Of a stretch of 36,792 nt of DNA, positions 24,291 through 32,408 are shown in pieces. Position 1 is the stretch's first letter. Each line of letters opens with the position of its first letter. Source of the stretch: Clostridiales bacterium (lineage in GTDB: Bacteria > Bacillota > Clostridia > Caldicoprobacterales > UBA3941). Location of the stretch: NCBI GenBank assembly GCA_012518075.1, contig JAAYTG010000067.1, positions 1 to 36,792 on the forward strand, given 5' to 3'. The notes under the pieces were generated by a model that was not told the origin of the DNA, did no database searches, and was given only the letters and a program-made list of their open reading frames with translations. The translations under genes were made by a program, and so were the position numbers.

Positions 24291-24514
24291 GTGATGGGAA
24301 GTAGTAAATCAAACCCAGTTCCTTAGCGAGAAGGGGAAGGTGCAAGCCCTTCGGATATGGTTGGTTGAAGCCGTCCCGGAGCACTACAGCTAAATAGATA
24401 GGCTGTAGCGGTGTAAGCCGTTAGATTAAACCGAGTGATCGAATACTAGTTCGATAACAAGGGTGGTACCGCGTAAATTTACGTCCCTTTTAGCATAAGG
24501 GACGTTTTTATTTT
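24291..24514 (+). promoter_or_regulatory. T-box riboswitch, alanine specific, controlling alaS
   Basis: Stem I opens with GTGATGGGAAGTAGTAA and closes with TCCCGGAGCAC; the specifier loop reads GAAGCCG, giving specifier codon GCC (24370-24372), alanine. The apical part contains AGCGAGAAGG and GGTGCAAGCC, the tRNA-elbow-contacting elements. The conserved T-box AAGGGTGGTACCGCG is at 24459-24473. The terminator follows: ACGTCCCTT (24481-24489) with AAGGGACGT (24497-24505) and a T run to about 24514. Uncharged tRNA-Ala would pair with the T-box bulge and favour the antiterminator. The gene that follows is alaS, which confirms the specifier. Confidence 0.97.
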
Positions 24515-24544
24515 CTTGTTACTTTTAATTGAGGAGGAATCGTT

Positions 24545-27187
24545 ATGGAAAAATTGGGATTAAACCAAATAAGAGATAGTTTTTTAAAGTTTTTTGAAGG
24601 CAAGGGACATTTGCTCCTTCCAAGCTCTTCATTGGTGCCTCAATCCGACAAAAGCCTATTGTTAATAAATTCTGGTATGGCTCCACTAAAAGCTTATTTC
24701 ACGGGGCAGGAAACCCCTCCGAGCCCAAGAGTTACTACATGTCAAAAATGCATCCGAACTCCGGATATTGATATAGTGGGTAAGACGGCTAGACACGGAA
24801 CTTTCTTTGAAATGCTGGGTAATTTCTCGTTTGGGGACTATTTTAAGACGGAAGCCATTACCTGGGCATGGGAATATGTGACTGAGGTGCTAAAACTTCC
24901 ATTAGAAAAGCTGTGGATAACCATCTATCAGGATGACGATGAAGCTTTTGAAATATGGACAAAGGATATAGGGATAGATCCTGATAGGGTTGTACGCATG
25001 GGCAAAGAGGATAATTTTTGGGAGATTGGTGTAGGTCCTTGTGGACCCAGTTCCGAGATATTTTTTGACTGGGGAGAAGGCCATGGCTGCGGTCAAGAGA
25101 CCTGTGCTATAGGATGTGATTGCGATAGATTTGTAGAGTTTTGGAACCTAGTATTCACCCAATTTAACAAAGATGAAGATGGTAACTACCATCCTTTAGA
25201 ACACCCTAGCATAGATACTGGTATGGGTCTTGAAAGAATTGCCGCTATTATGCAGGGAGTACACTCTTTGTTCGAGGTGGATACTATAAAGAATATTATG
25301 GAAGAGGTTAGCCGTATCTCTGGGGTTAAATATGGAGAAAAGGAAAGTAGCGACATTTCCCTTCGTGTTGTCACTGATCATATTAGAGGGACGGTATTCA
25401 TGATCTCTGATGGTATTCTGCCTTCCAATGAAGGAAGAGGCTACGTGCTTAGGAGAATCCTCAGAAGGGCTGCTCGACATGGTAAGTTACTCGGTATTGA
25501 GGATATGTTTTTGTCTGGTCTGGCCCAGGTTGTTATTAGAGAATCAGGAGAGGCTTATCCTGAACTCAAAGATAAAAAGGAGTATATCTTAAAAGTTGTT
25601 CAAATAGAAGAAGAGAGATTTAATGAGACTATAGATCAAGGCCTGTCCATACTTAAAGACTATATAGAGCACATAAAGGAAGAAAACGAACAGAAATTAG
25701 ACGGACAAAGGGCATTCAAGCTTTATGATACCTATGGATTTCCATTAGATCTAACCAAAGAAATTTTGGAAGAAGAGGGATTGAGCCTTGATGAGGAAGA
25801 ATTCAATCAGTACATGAAGGAACAACGGGAACGAGCCAGGGCAGCAAGACATGATACCGACTATATGGGAGGGGATGACCCTATCTATAACCTGTTAGAT
25901 TCCAAGGATACCACCGAGTTTAAGGGTTATGACTTTCTTGATATAGAGAGTCAAATCACAAATATTATAAAGGATAACCAACAGGTTCAATCTACTGGAC
26001 CAGGTGGTGAGGTCTTGATAGTCTTAGATCAAACTCCCTTCTATGCTGAAGGCGGGGGACAGGTAGGAGACAAGGGTATACTGGAAAACCAAAAGGCCAA
26101 GGTGGAGATTGTGGACGTGTACAAGGTATATGACAGCCATATTCTTCATAAAGGTAAGATTATATCGGGGCATATAAATATTAACGACAAGGTACAGGCC
26201 AAGGTTGATAGGGAGAAGAGGCTGGCAACAGCACGAAATCACTCTACCACCCACCTACTCCATAAGGCTTTGCGAAAGGTCTTAGGAGGGCATGTAGAGC
26301 AGGCTGGTTCACTAGTGACCCCATCCAGACTTCGCTTTGATTTCTCTCATTTTGCTCCATTAACAGCAGAGGAAATCGAGAGAATTGAAGAAATAGTCAA
26401 TCAAAAGATTATGGAAAGCATGGAAATAGAGACATTAGAGACCAGCTATGATGAAGCTAAGAACTTAGGAGCTCTGGCTCTATTTGGGGAGAAATATGGT
26501 GATAAAGTAAGAGTTGTAAAGATGGGGGATTTCAGTATTGAACTTTGTGGAGGTACCCATCTAACCAATACGGGACAAGCCGGACTATTTAAGATAATAA
26601 ATGAGACCGGGATAGCCGCTGGCGTTCGAAGGATTGAGGCCGTTACTGGATCAGGAGCTCGCCAGTGGATAAAGGATTTAAATGAACTGGTGGATAATGC
26701 TGCAAATACCCTTAAAACAAATCCCAATGATCTTGTCCAAAAAGCTGAAGGTCTAGTGCAGCAGGTAAAGGAATATGAACAGGAAATTCAACAGCTAAAG
26801 AGACAACTAGCTCAAGGCAATATTGACTCACTGCTGGCCAACAAGGAAAGCGTAGGGGATATATCCTTTGTTACTGCTCGATTAGATCACCAGGACATGG
26901 TCAGTCTACGGGAAATAGCTGACACTTTAAGGGATAGATTAAAATCAGGGGTAGTAGTTTTGGCTTCTGAGCACCAAGAAAAGGTGAATCTTGTGGCCGC
27001 TGCTACCAAGGATGTGGTGGACAAGGGAGCTCACTGTGGTAATCTTATTAGAGAAGTAGCCAAGGTTACAGGTGGTGGCGGTGGTGGACGTCCCAATATG
27101 GCTCAGGCAGGTGGGAAGGATCCATCTAAGATCTCACAAGCCTTGGACAAAGTTAAGGTTTTACTTGAACAACAACTGGGTATCTAG
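24545..27187 (+). CDS. alaS: Alanyl-tRNA synthetase
   Basis: Class II synthetase charging tRNA-Ala, with an editing domain that removes Ser and Gly. 880 residues, normal length. Catalytic core at the N-terminus (RDSFLKFFEGKGHLLLPSSSLVP; GMGLERIAAIMQG), editing-site metal ligands HSTTH (about 565) and CGGTH (about 668), and a C-terminal C-Ala domain with the glycine-rich GGGGGGRPNMAQAGG typical of AlaRS. SD GGAGGAAT precedes ATG 24545. Expression is controlled by the T-box upstream. A small inverted repeat (CTTGTG/CACAAG at 27229-27246) follows but lacks a T tract. Confidence 0.98.
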   Translation: MEKLGLNQIRDSFLKFFEGKGHLLLPSSSLVPQSDKSLLLINSGMAPLKAYFTGQETPPSPRVTTCQKCIRTPDIDIVGKTARHGTFFEMLGNFSFGDYFKTEAITWAWEYVTEVLKLPLEKLWITIYQDDDEAFEIWTKDIGIDPDRVVRMGKEDNFWEIGVGPCGPSSEIFFDWGEGHGCGQETCAIGCDCDRFVEFWNLVFTQFNKDEDGNYHPLEHPSIDTGMGLERIAAIMQGVHSLFEVDTIKNIMEEVSRISGVKYGEKESSDISLRVVTDHIRGTVFMISDGILPSNEGRGYVLRRILRRAARHGKLLGIEDMFLSGLAQVVIRESGEAYPELKDKKEYILKVVQIEEERFNETIDQGLSILKDYIEHIKEENEQKLDGQRAFKLYDTYGFPLDLTKEILEEEGLSLDEEEFNQYMKEQRERARAARHDTDYMGGDDPIYNLLDSKDTTEFKGYDFLDIESQITNIIKDNQQVQSTGPGGEVLIVLDQTPFYAEGGGQVGDKGILENQKAKVEIVDVYKVYDSHILHKGKIISGHININDKVQAKVDREKRLATARNHSTTHLLHKALRKVLGGHVEQAGSLVTPSRLRFDFSHFAPLTAEEIERIEEIVNQKIMESMEIETLETSYDEAKNLGALALFGEKYGDKVRVVKMGDFSIELCGGTHLTNTGQAGLFKIINETGIAAGVRRIEAVTGSGARQWIKDLNELVDNAANTLKTNPNDLVQKAEGLVQQVKEYEQEIQQLKRQLAQGNIDSLLANKESVGDISFVTARLDHQDMVSLREIADTLRDRLKSGVVVLASEHQEKVNLVAAATKDVVDKGAHCGNLIREVAKVTGGGGGGRPNMAQAGGKDPSKISQALDKVKVLLEQQLGI

Positions 27188-27370
27188 TAGATAATAGTAT
27201 GATAAATTCTTTAGTACTGATTTAAGCTCTTGTGCTAGCTCACAAGGTATGGATGGATATAGGATATGATCTTCTATTGATAAGTGAAAGTTAAATAGAG
27301 ATTAGGGTTATAGAATCAGCTGGCACAAGGGATTAGTTTAAGTATAATATGAGGGGAGAAGGTATGTCCT

Positions 27371-27631
27371 ATGAATGATGATTTGCAAAAAACTATGATG
27401 TTTAGTATGGATAAGGAACATAGTGAGACACCCAAGGAGATACTACTCAAAGTGTACGAAGCTTTAAGGGAAAAGGGATATGATCCTGTCCATCAAATAG
27501 TTGGATACCTTATATCTGGTGATCCCACATATATTACCAGTCATCAAAATGCCAGAGCTTTGATTCGACGGTTGGAGAGGGACGAGTTGCTAGAAGAGTT
27601 AATTTTATACTATATTAAATCAAACAGTTAG
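27371..27631 (+). CDS. ireB: IreB family regulatory phosphoprotein (UPF0297)
   Basis: 86-residue protein of the IreB family. In Enterococcus it is phosphorylated by the PASTA kinase IreK and modulates cephalosporin resistance and envelope stress. The family core is clear: [41 protein letters not shown], and a threonine (Thr8) sits in the N-terminal tail where phosphorylation occurs in the studied protein. It starts at ATG 27371 after GGGGAGAAGG. An upstream ATG at 27364 is out of frame. It usually sits next to ruvX and a DUF1292 gene; here an aldo/keto reductase gene separates them. A -10-like TATAAT lies near 27343. Confidence 0.95.
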   Translation: MNDDLQKTMMFSMDKEHSETPKEILLKVYEALREKGYDPVHQIVGYLISGDPTYITSHQNARALIRRLERDELLEELILYYIKSNS

Positions 27632-27660
27632 TGAAGAGGAAAGAAGGCCAAAGTTAGAAG

Positions 27661-28608
27661 ATGGAATATAATGAGATAGGACGGACTGGCATAAAGGTTT
27701 CGCAGCTTTGTTTTGGCAGTCTTACAATGGGTCCCTTGCAAAAAAACCTTCCCCTAAGGGAGGGAGCAGACCTAATAAGAAGGGCTGCAGAACAAGGGGT
27801 CAACTTTATAGATACTGCTGATCTATACGATACCTACCCTTATATTAGTGAGGTATTAAATGAATATCCTGATATGATAGTCTCAAGCAAATCCTATGCC
27901 TATGATCAGAGAACTGCCGAGGACACTTTAAATAGATCCCTAAAAGGCATAGGTAGGGATTATATCGATTTCTTTTTATTACACGAACAGGAGGGCTCTC
28001 TCACCCTAAAGGGACACTGGGAGGCCATTGAGTATTTAGGCAAATGTAAAGAAAAGGGATTGGTTAGGGGGATTGGAATCTCCACGCACTATGTAGCAGG
28101 GGTTAAGGCTGCCGCCCTTATACCGGAAATCGACATTATACACCCTATAATCAACTATCGAGGCCTAGGTATTGTGGATGGTACTTTGGAGGATATGGAG
28201 CAAGCTATATCCCTAGCTTGGCATAATGGTAAAGGTATATATGCTATGAAAGCCTTAGGAGGAGGACATCTTATTCCCCATTTGCATAAGGCCTTTGATT
28301 ATATCTTGAATTTTCCATATGTTGATTCTATTGCAGTAGGTATGCAAAGAATAGAAGAAGTAGAAACTAATGTTAAGATTTTTAATGGTAAAGCTCTATC
28401 TAAAGAAGACCTAGAGTCTTTAATGGACTATAAGAGGAAGCTGTTTATTCAGGATTGGTGTACCGGATGTGCTAGATGTGTGAGAAGGTGTCAACAAGAA
28501 GCCCTGAGCATAGGCGAAGACCAGATGGCACAAGTAGATCCTAAAAAGTGCATACTGTGCGGATACTGTGGCACTGTATGCAGAGAGTTAGCCATTAAGG
28601 TTATTTAG
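27661..28608 (+). CDS. Aldo/keto reductase with C-terminal ferredoxin domain
   Basis: 315-residue fusion. Residues about 1-255 are an aldo/keto reductase TIM barrel: NEIGRTGIKVSQLCFGS at the start, catalytic-tetrad candidates Asp and Tyr in DTADLYDTY, Lys in SSKSYAY and His in LLHEQEG. The C-terminus carries two 4Fe-4S motifs, CTGCARCVRRCQQEAL and CILCGYCGTVC. This is the AKR/4Fe-4S family of anaerobes, presumably accepting electrons through the clusters; substrate unknown. It starts ATG 27661 (AGTTAGAAG upstream is a weak SD), 30 bases after ireB. The SD is weaker than its neighbours', suggesting coupling to ireB or low expression. Confidence 0.92.
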   Translation: MEYNEIGRTGIKVSQLCFGSLTMGPLQKNLPLREGADLIRRAAEQGVNFIDTADLYDTYPYISEVLNEYPDMIVSSKSYAYDQRTAEDTLNRSLKGIGRDYIDFFLLHEQEGSLTLKGHWEAIEYLGKCKEKGLVRGIGISTHYVAGVKAAALIPEIDIIHPIINYRGLGIVDGTLEDMEQAISLAWHNGKGIYAMKALGGGHLIPHLHKAFDYILNFPYVDSIAVGMQRIEEVETNVKIFNGKALSKEDLESLMDYKRKLFIQDWCTGCARCVRRCQQEALSIGEDQMAQVDPKKCILCGYCGTVCRELAIKVI

Positions 28609-28666
28609 ATAAAGATCTATAACAGCATAATAGCTATAACAGATTATAATAGGAGGAACAAATATA

Positions 28667-29098
28667 TTGAGGATTTTGGCTATGGATGTAGGGGATAGGC
28701 GAATCGGTATGGCAGTTAGCGATATTATGGGCTGGACAGCTCAAGGAATTGAAACCTTAGAAAGAAGGAATGATAAGTATGATATAGAAAAGATAGCTAA
28801 AGCCATTGACCTCTATAATCCAGAGAAGATAGTTTTAGGTCTTCCTAGAAACATGAACGGCACCATTGGGCCCCAAGGTGAAAAGGTAAAGGAGTTTGGC
28901 CAGCTTTTGAAAGAGGAGGTCTATAAAGGGGAGATAATCTATTGGGATGAGAGATTGACCTCGGTTTTGGCTAATCGTATTATGATAGATGCAGACCTTA
29001 GTAGAAGGAAAAGGAAAAAGAATGTTGATATGATGGCAGCCGTCTTTATATTGCAGAGCTATTTAGATTATATCAATAATCAGAAAAAAGGAGAATAG
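28667..29098 (+). CDS. ruvX: RuvX/YqgF Holliday-junction-resolvase-like protein
   Basis: 143-residue RNase H-fold protein; in E. coli YqgF matures the 5' end of 16S pre-rRNA, and a junction-resolvase role has been proposed elsewhere. Motifs: MDVGDRRIGMAVSD near the N-terminus with the metal-binding Asp, VLGLPRNMNGTIGPQ in the middle, and WDERLTSVLA followed by the late Asp in KNVDMMAAVFIL. It starts at TTG 28667 with AGGAGG 10 bases upstream; no ATG precedes the conserved start. It ends two bases before the DUF1292 gene. Confidence 0.95.
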   Translation: MRILAMDVGDRRIGMAVSDIMGWTAQGIETLERRNDKYDIEKIAKAIDLYNPEKIVLGLPRNMNGTIGPQGEKVKEFGQLLKEEVYKGEIIYWDERLTSVLANRIMIDADLSRRKRKKNVDMMAAVFILQSYLDYINNQKKGE

Positions 29099-29100
29099 GA

Positions 29101-29376
29101 ATGGAAGAACATAACAATATAGTTGAGCTTATAGACGAGGAAGGCAATACCCTATCCTTTGAATATTTGATGACCATTGATTATATGGGAAATGAATACG
29201 TAGCACTGACCCCAGTAGAAGCCTATGATGATCAAGGCTTAGATGGAGATGAAGTTGTTTTTCTAAGGGTGGAGCAGGACGATAATGACAATGACATATA
29301 TGTAAGTATCGGTGACGAAGAAGAGTTGGATGAAATATACCATGTATTCAGTGAAATAATAGAGCAGAATGAGTAA
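29101..29376 (+). CDS. DUF1292 family protein (YrzB-like)
   Basis: 91-residue highly acidic soluble protein with the DUF1292 pattern: IVELIDEEGNTLSFEYLMTI, YVALTPVE, then VVFLRVEQDD and a C-terminal GDEEELDEIYHVFSE. Function unknown. The trio ireB-ruvX-DUF1292 is conserved in Firmicutes. SD AAAGGAG precedes ATG 29101. An intrinsic terminator closes the operon. Confidence 0.93.
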   Translation: MEEHNNIVELIDEEGNTLSFEYLMTIDYMGNEYVALTPVEAYDDQGLDGDEVVFLRVEQDDNDNDIYVSIGDEEELDEIYHVFSEIIEQNE

Positions 29377-29394
29377 TGTCACATCTTATTATTT

Positions 29395-29418
29395 AGAACT
29401 CCCTATGGAGTTCTTTTT
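29395..29418 (+). terminator. Intrinsic terminator of the ireB-DUF1292 operon
   Basis: AGAACTCC (29395-29402), loop CTAT, GGAGTTCT (29407-29414), T run to 29418. Confidence 0.92.
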
Positions 29419-29628
29419 ATATGAAAAAAGTACTATGGTAGGTTATGGCTAAATAAGATATAATTTGAACATATGCGACAAACTTAAGAAAATTCTTCGA
29501 ATTTAATGAAGGATATTTTTATTATATGTCGAATAGAACAGTAAAGGAATAAGATGTTAAAAATATTGTTTAATTTTATCTTTATAGTGATATGAATATA
29601 GAAATTACCTATTGAAGGGGTGATTTAT
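29419..29628 (+). other. Upstream region of the flagellar operon
   Basis: About 210 AT-rich bases. A candidate promoter TTGTTT, 16-base spacer, TGATAT lies near 29569-29596. I find no convincing sigma-D (TAAA, spacer, CCGATAT) match. A short hairpin AAATTC-TTC-GAATTT lies near 29490, and the phrases ATATGCGACAAAC (near 29471) and ATATGTCGAATAGAAC (near 29525) are related to each other and could be a repeated regulator site. No c-di-GMP riboswitch consensus is visible. Confidence 0.35.
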
Positions 29629-30039
29629 TTGGTAGGTAGGATATTTTATAATACTAAGATTCTAGAGAAATCTTTAGACGCTACTTGGAAGAGGAACCAA
29701 GCAATATCCCATAATATTGCTAATGTGGATACCCCAGGTTATAAGAAGAAGGAGGTATCTTTTGAGAAGGAGCTGGCAGATGCTATGGCTGGATATGGCT
29801 TCAAGGGCAAAAGAACTAGGGACAGGCATATCCAAATAGGGAATGTAGCAATAGATGAGATTAATCCTAGAGTAATAGAAGTAGATTCTACAAAAATGCG
29901 TGTAGATGACAATAATGTGGATATTGATACCGAAATGGCCAACCTAGCTACTAATACCATTATGCACTATGCAGCGGTTCAGAAAATTAATGGAGAGCTC
30001 CATAGGCTAAAGAATATAATAAATGAAGGGAGACGGTAG
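29629..30039 (+). CDS. flgB: Flagellar proximal rod protein FlgB
   Basis: Structural subunit of the proximal rod of the flagellar basal body, secreted by the flagellar type III apparatus. 136 residues. The rod/hook N-terminal signature RNQAISHNIANVDTPGYKKKEV (about 22-43) is clear, and the C-terminal part MRVDDNNVDIDTEMANLATNTIMHYAAVQKI is typical of FlgB. I prefer TTG 29629, 8 bases after AAGGGG; a GTG at 29620 overlaps that SD. First gene of the fla operon, followed 3 bases later by flgC. Confidence 0.95.
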   Translation: MVGRIFYNTKILEKSLDATWKRNQAISHNIANVDTPGYKKKEVSFEKELADAMAGYGFKGKRTRDRHIQIGNVAIDEINPRVIEVDSTKMRVDDNNVDIDTEMANLATNTIMHYAAVQKINGELHRLKNIINEGRR

Positions 30040-30042
30040 TTT

Positions 30043-30480
30043 ATGCTTAGATCTATGCAGATTAGCGCCTCTGGCATGACGGTTCAACGTCTGAGGATGG
30101 ATGTTATTGCACAGAATGTTGCTAATATGAATACTACACGAACTGTAAGTGGAGGACCTTACCGTCGAAGACTGGTATCAGTACAAGAAGATGTAGAGCA
30201 TAAACCATTTTCTTATCATTTGGCCAACAGTGTTAATTCCTTTTCGGGTAGAGGAATTAAAGCAAGAGCAATAGTTGAGGATCCTACTCCCTTTAAGCGA
30301 GTTCATGACCCTACACATCCAGATGCTGATGAAGAGGGCTATGTTTTAATGCCTAATGTGGATAATCTAAAGGAGATGGTAGATATGCTATCTGCCACAC
30401 GATCCTATGAAGCAAACGTTACGGCCTTTAATGCTGCTAAAAACATGGCCATTAAAGGATTAGAAATAGGAAGAAGATAG
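30043..30480 (+). CDS. flgC: Flagellar proximal rod protein FlgC
   Basis: 145-residue rod subunit. N-terminus MLRSMQISASGMTVQRLRMDVIAQNVANMNTTRT carries the rod family signature; the C-terminus VDNLKEMVDMLSATRSYEANVTAFNAAK is the FlgC hallmark helix. SD GGGAGACGG precedes ATG 30043. Acts with FlgB and FliE to build the proximal rod on the MS ring. Confidence 0.97.
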   Translation: MLRSMQISASGMTVQRLRMDVIAQNVANMNTTRTVSGGPYRRRLVSVQEDVEHKPFSYHLANSVNSFSGRGIKARAIVEDPTPFKRVHDPTHPDADEEGYVLMPNVDNLKEMVDMLSATRSYEANVTAFNAAKNMAIKGLEIGRR

Positions 30481-30496
30481 GGGGTAAGGATATCAG

Positions 30497-30790
30497 ATGA
30501 GAATTCAAAGTTTGGTTCCAAACGCTACTAATTTGTTAAATAACAACAAGGCTCAGTCTGTAGAGAAGGCCCCTGAATTTAAGGATATCTTAAAGTCTAT
30601 TATATCAGAAACACAGGATCTGAGAGTAAAGGATCAGGCTAATAATGCTATTTTAGCAACTGGACAAATGGACAGTTTAGATAGCATTATGATTGATATG
30701 GAAAAAGCCGACATAGCACTTCAGTTTACTTTGCAGATTAGAAATAAAATCTTGGATGCTTATCAAGAGATTATGAGAATGCAGATATAA
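30497..30790 (+). CDS. fliE: Flagellar hook-basal body protein FliE
   Basis: 97-residue protein joining the MS ring to the rod. Its C-terminal half has the FliE pattern: DSIMIDMEKADIALQFTLQIRNKILDAYQEIMRMQI. The N-terminal half is variable as usual. SD GGGGTAAGG precedes ATG 30497. Position between flgC and fliF is canonical. Confidence 0.96.
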   Translation: MRIQSLVPNATNLLNNNKAQSVEKAPEFKDILKSIISETQDLRVKDQANNAILATGQMDSLDSIMIDMEKADIALQFTLQIRNKILDAYQEIMRMQI

Positions 30791-30841
30791 TAAACATCTA
30801 TAGCTTTGAGCCTATTTGATGTTTTGGGAAGCGAGGATGGG

Positions 30842-32380
30842 ATGACAAGCGCACTAGATTCAATCAAAGAACAACTTAATAATTACTGGAGCAGCTTGGA
30901 AAAACACAAAAAAAGAAACCTGATTATTATGATTGGCCTGATAGTGCTGGTAATTGTATTGGCAACAGTTATGCTCAGCAAGAAGGACTATGTAGTATTG
31001 TATTCTGGACTATCAGATAGTGAAGCAGCGGAAATATATACCAAGCTCAAAGAAACAAATGCACAGCCTAAGATGGAAGGAAGGTCGACTATACTTGTTC
31101 CAGAAGAGCAAGAGGCTGAATTAAGAATGCAAATGACCATGGAAGGCTATCCCAAATCAGGGTTTAACTATGACCTATATCTTGAAGGCAGTAGCTTTGG
31201 TCAAACAGATGATGAGCTACAAAAGAGGTGGATGATCCAGCTTCAAGAACGTCTAGGACAGTCAATACGCTTTCTTGAAGGAGTTGAGGACGCGGTTGTA
31301 ACCATCGCGATGCCCCAATCAGATTCCTTTGTGATTAGGGAGAATGAGGTTCCTGTAACTGCCTCCGTAATTGTTCTACCTAAGAGGGGACATGAGATAA
31401 CTGCTCAACAGGCTAAGAGCATAGAGCAGTTAATAGCAACCAGTGTACCTGGACTAGATAAAGAGAATATATCCATAATAGATACCCAGATGAATATTTT
31501 GAATGTAGAGGAAGCCAGCCAATCCCAAACCGTATCCAATCAATTTCAGATGCAGCAACAGCTGGAGGATAGGATAAAAAGGGAAATAAAGGACCTTTTA
31601 GAGCCGGTTTTTGGATATGGCAGGGTGAAAACCTCTGTGAATGTTCGCTTGAATTTTGATAAAAAGGTGACGGAATCTATAACTTTTGAACCAGTACTAG
31701 ATGACGCAGGCATTATCGTCAGTCAAGAGGTTTTAAGGGAGAGAATGAACAACATTACTGCTGGTGGCATTGCTGGAGAAACCAACAATACTACCCAATA
31801 TCCGGAATATGGTCAGGATGTAGATTCTTCCTCTCAAAAAGATCATCGAATGATTAACTATGAAGTCAACGAAATAAAGGAAAAAATAGAGCAAGAACAG
31901 GGTAGTGTAGAACAGCTTTCTATTGCGGTGGTTATAGACAGTGATGCACTGGACCAGCAAACCATAGAGGGTGTTAGGGAATTGGTAGCAACTGCCATGG
32001 GCACCGACTTAGAGAGAGTAGCAGTACAAAACTGGAAATTCAGTACCGATGCCCAGCAGGATTTGTTAGATGCATTTGATGGTCTACAGGGAAGACAAGC
32101 ATGGATTAGTGGCCCAGCTTTAATTGGGATTATAGGGGGCTTAATTCTCCTTATAATTATAATCCTTATAGCTTATAGAAATAGAGAGAGGACCACTCAG
32201 GAGTTAGCTTTAGAGCTAGATGAGACTATAGAAGAGCCGGAGGAGACCTTTGATCTTGACCACCTTATGGATATAGAAGAAAGCCATCAAGATAGAATTA
32301 AGAAGCAGTTAGATAAATTCGCTGAAGAGCAGCCAGAAGATATTGCCCAGCTGTTGAGGAACTGGCTAAGTGAAGATTAA
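30842..32380 (+). CDS. fliF: Flagellar MS-ring protein FliF
   Basis: Forms the MS ring in the cytoplasmic membrane. 512 residues from ATG 30842. Transmembrane segment 1 at about 27-47 (LIIMIGLIVLVIVLATVML), large periplasmic region with ring-building motifs (VVLYSGLSDSEAAEIYTKL; RWMIQLQERLGQSIRFLEGV), second span at about 429-449, and an acidic C-terminal FliG-binding tail (EDIAQLLRNWL). An in-frame TTG at 30806 gives 12 more residues but has no SD; ATG 30842 has GAGG 5 bases upstream and its N-terminus aligns with typical FliF starts, so I prefer it. Confidence 0.95.
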   Translation: MTSALDSIKEQLNNYWSSLEKHKKRNLIIMIGLIVLVIVLATVMLSKKDYVVLYSGLSDSEAAEIYTKLKETNAQPKMEGRSTILVPEEQEAELRMQMTMEGYPKSGFNYDLYLEGSSFGQTDDELQKRWMIQLQERLGQSIRFLEGVEDAVVTIAMPQSDSFVIRENEVPVTASVIVLPKRGHEITAQQAKSIEQLIATSVPGLDKENISIIDTQMNILNVEEASQSQTVSNQFQMQQQLEDRIKREIKDLLEPVFGYGRVKTSVNVRLNFDKKVTESITFEPVLDDAGIIVSQEVLRERMNNITAGGIAGETNNTTQYPEYGQDVDSSSQKDHRMINYEVNEIKEKIEQEQGSVEQLSIAVVIDSDALDQQTIEGVRELVATAMGTDLERVAVQNWKFSTDAQQDLLDAFDGLQGRQAWISGPALIGIIGGLILLIIIILIAYRNRERTTQELALELDETIEEPEETFDLDHLMDIEESHQDRIKKQLDKFAEEQPEDIAQLLRNWLSED

Positions 32381-32408
32381 TACATGGTAAAAGGTGGGTG
32401 ATAGGGAC

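Noticed and set aside
27229-27246. CTTGTG/CACAAG hairpin after alaS as terminator
   Set aside because: Six-pair stem followed by GTATGG, no T tract; no clear role.
29419-29628. c-di-GMP riboswitch or sigma-D promoter ahead of flgB
   Set aside because: Neither the GEMM consensus nor a TAAA/CCGATAT pair at proper spacing is present.
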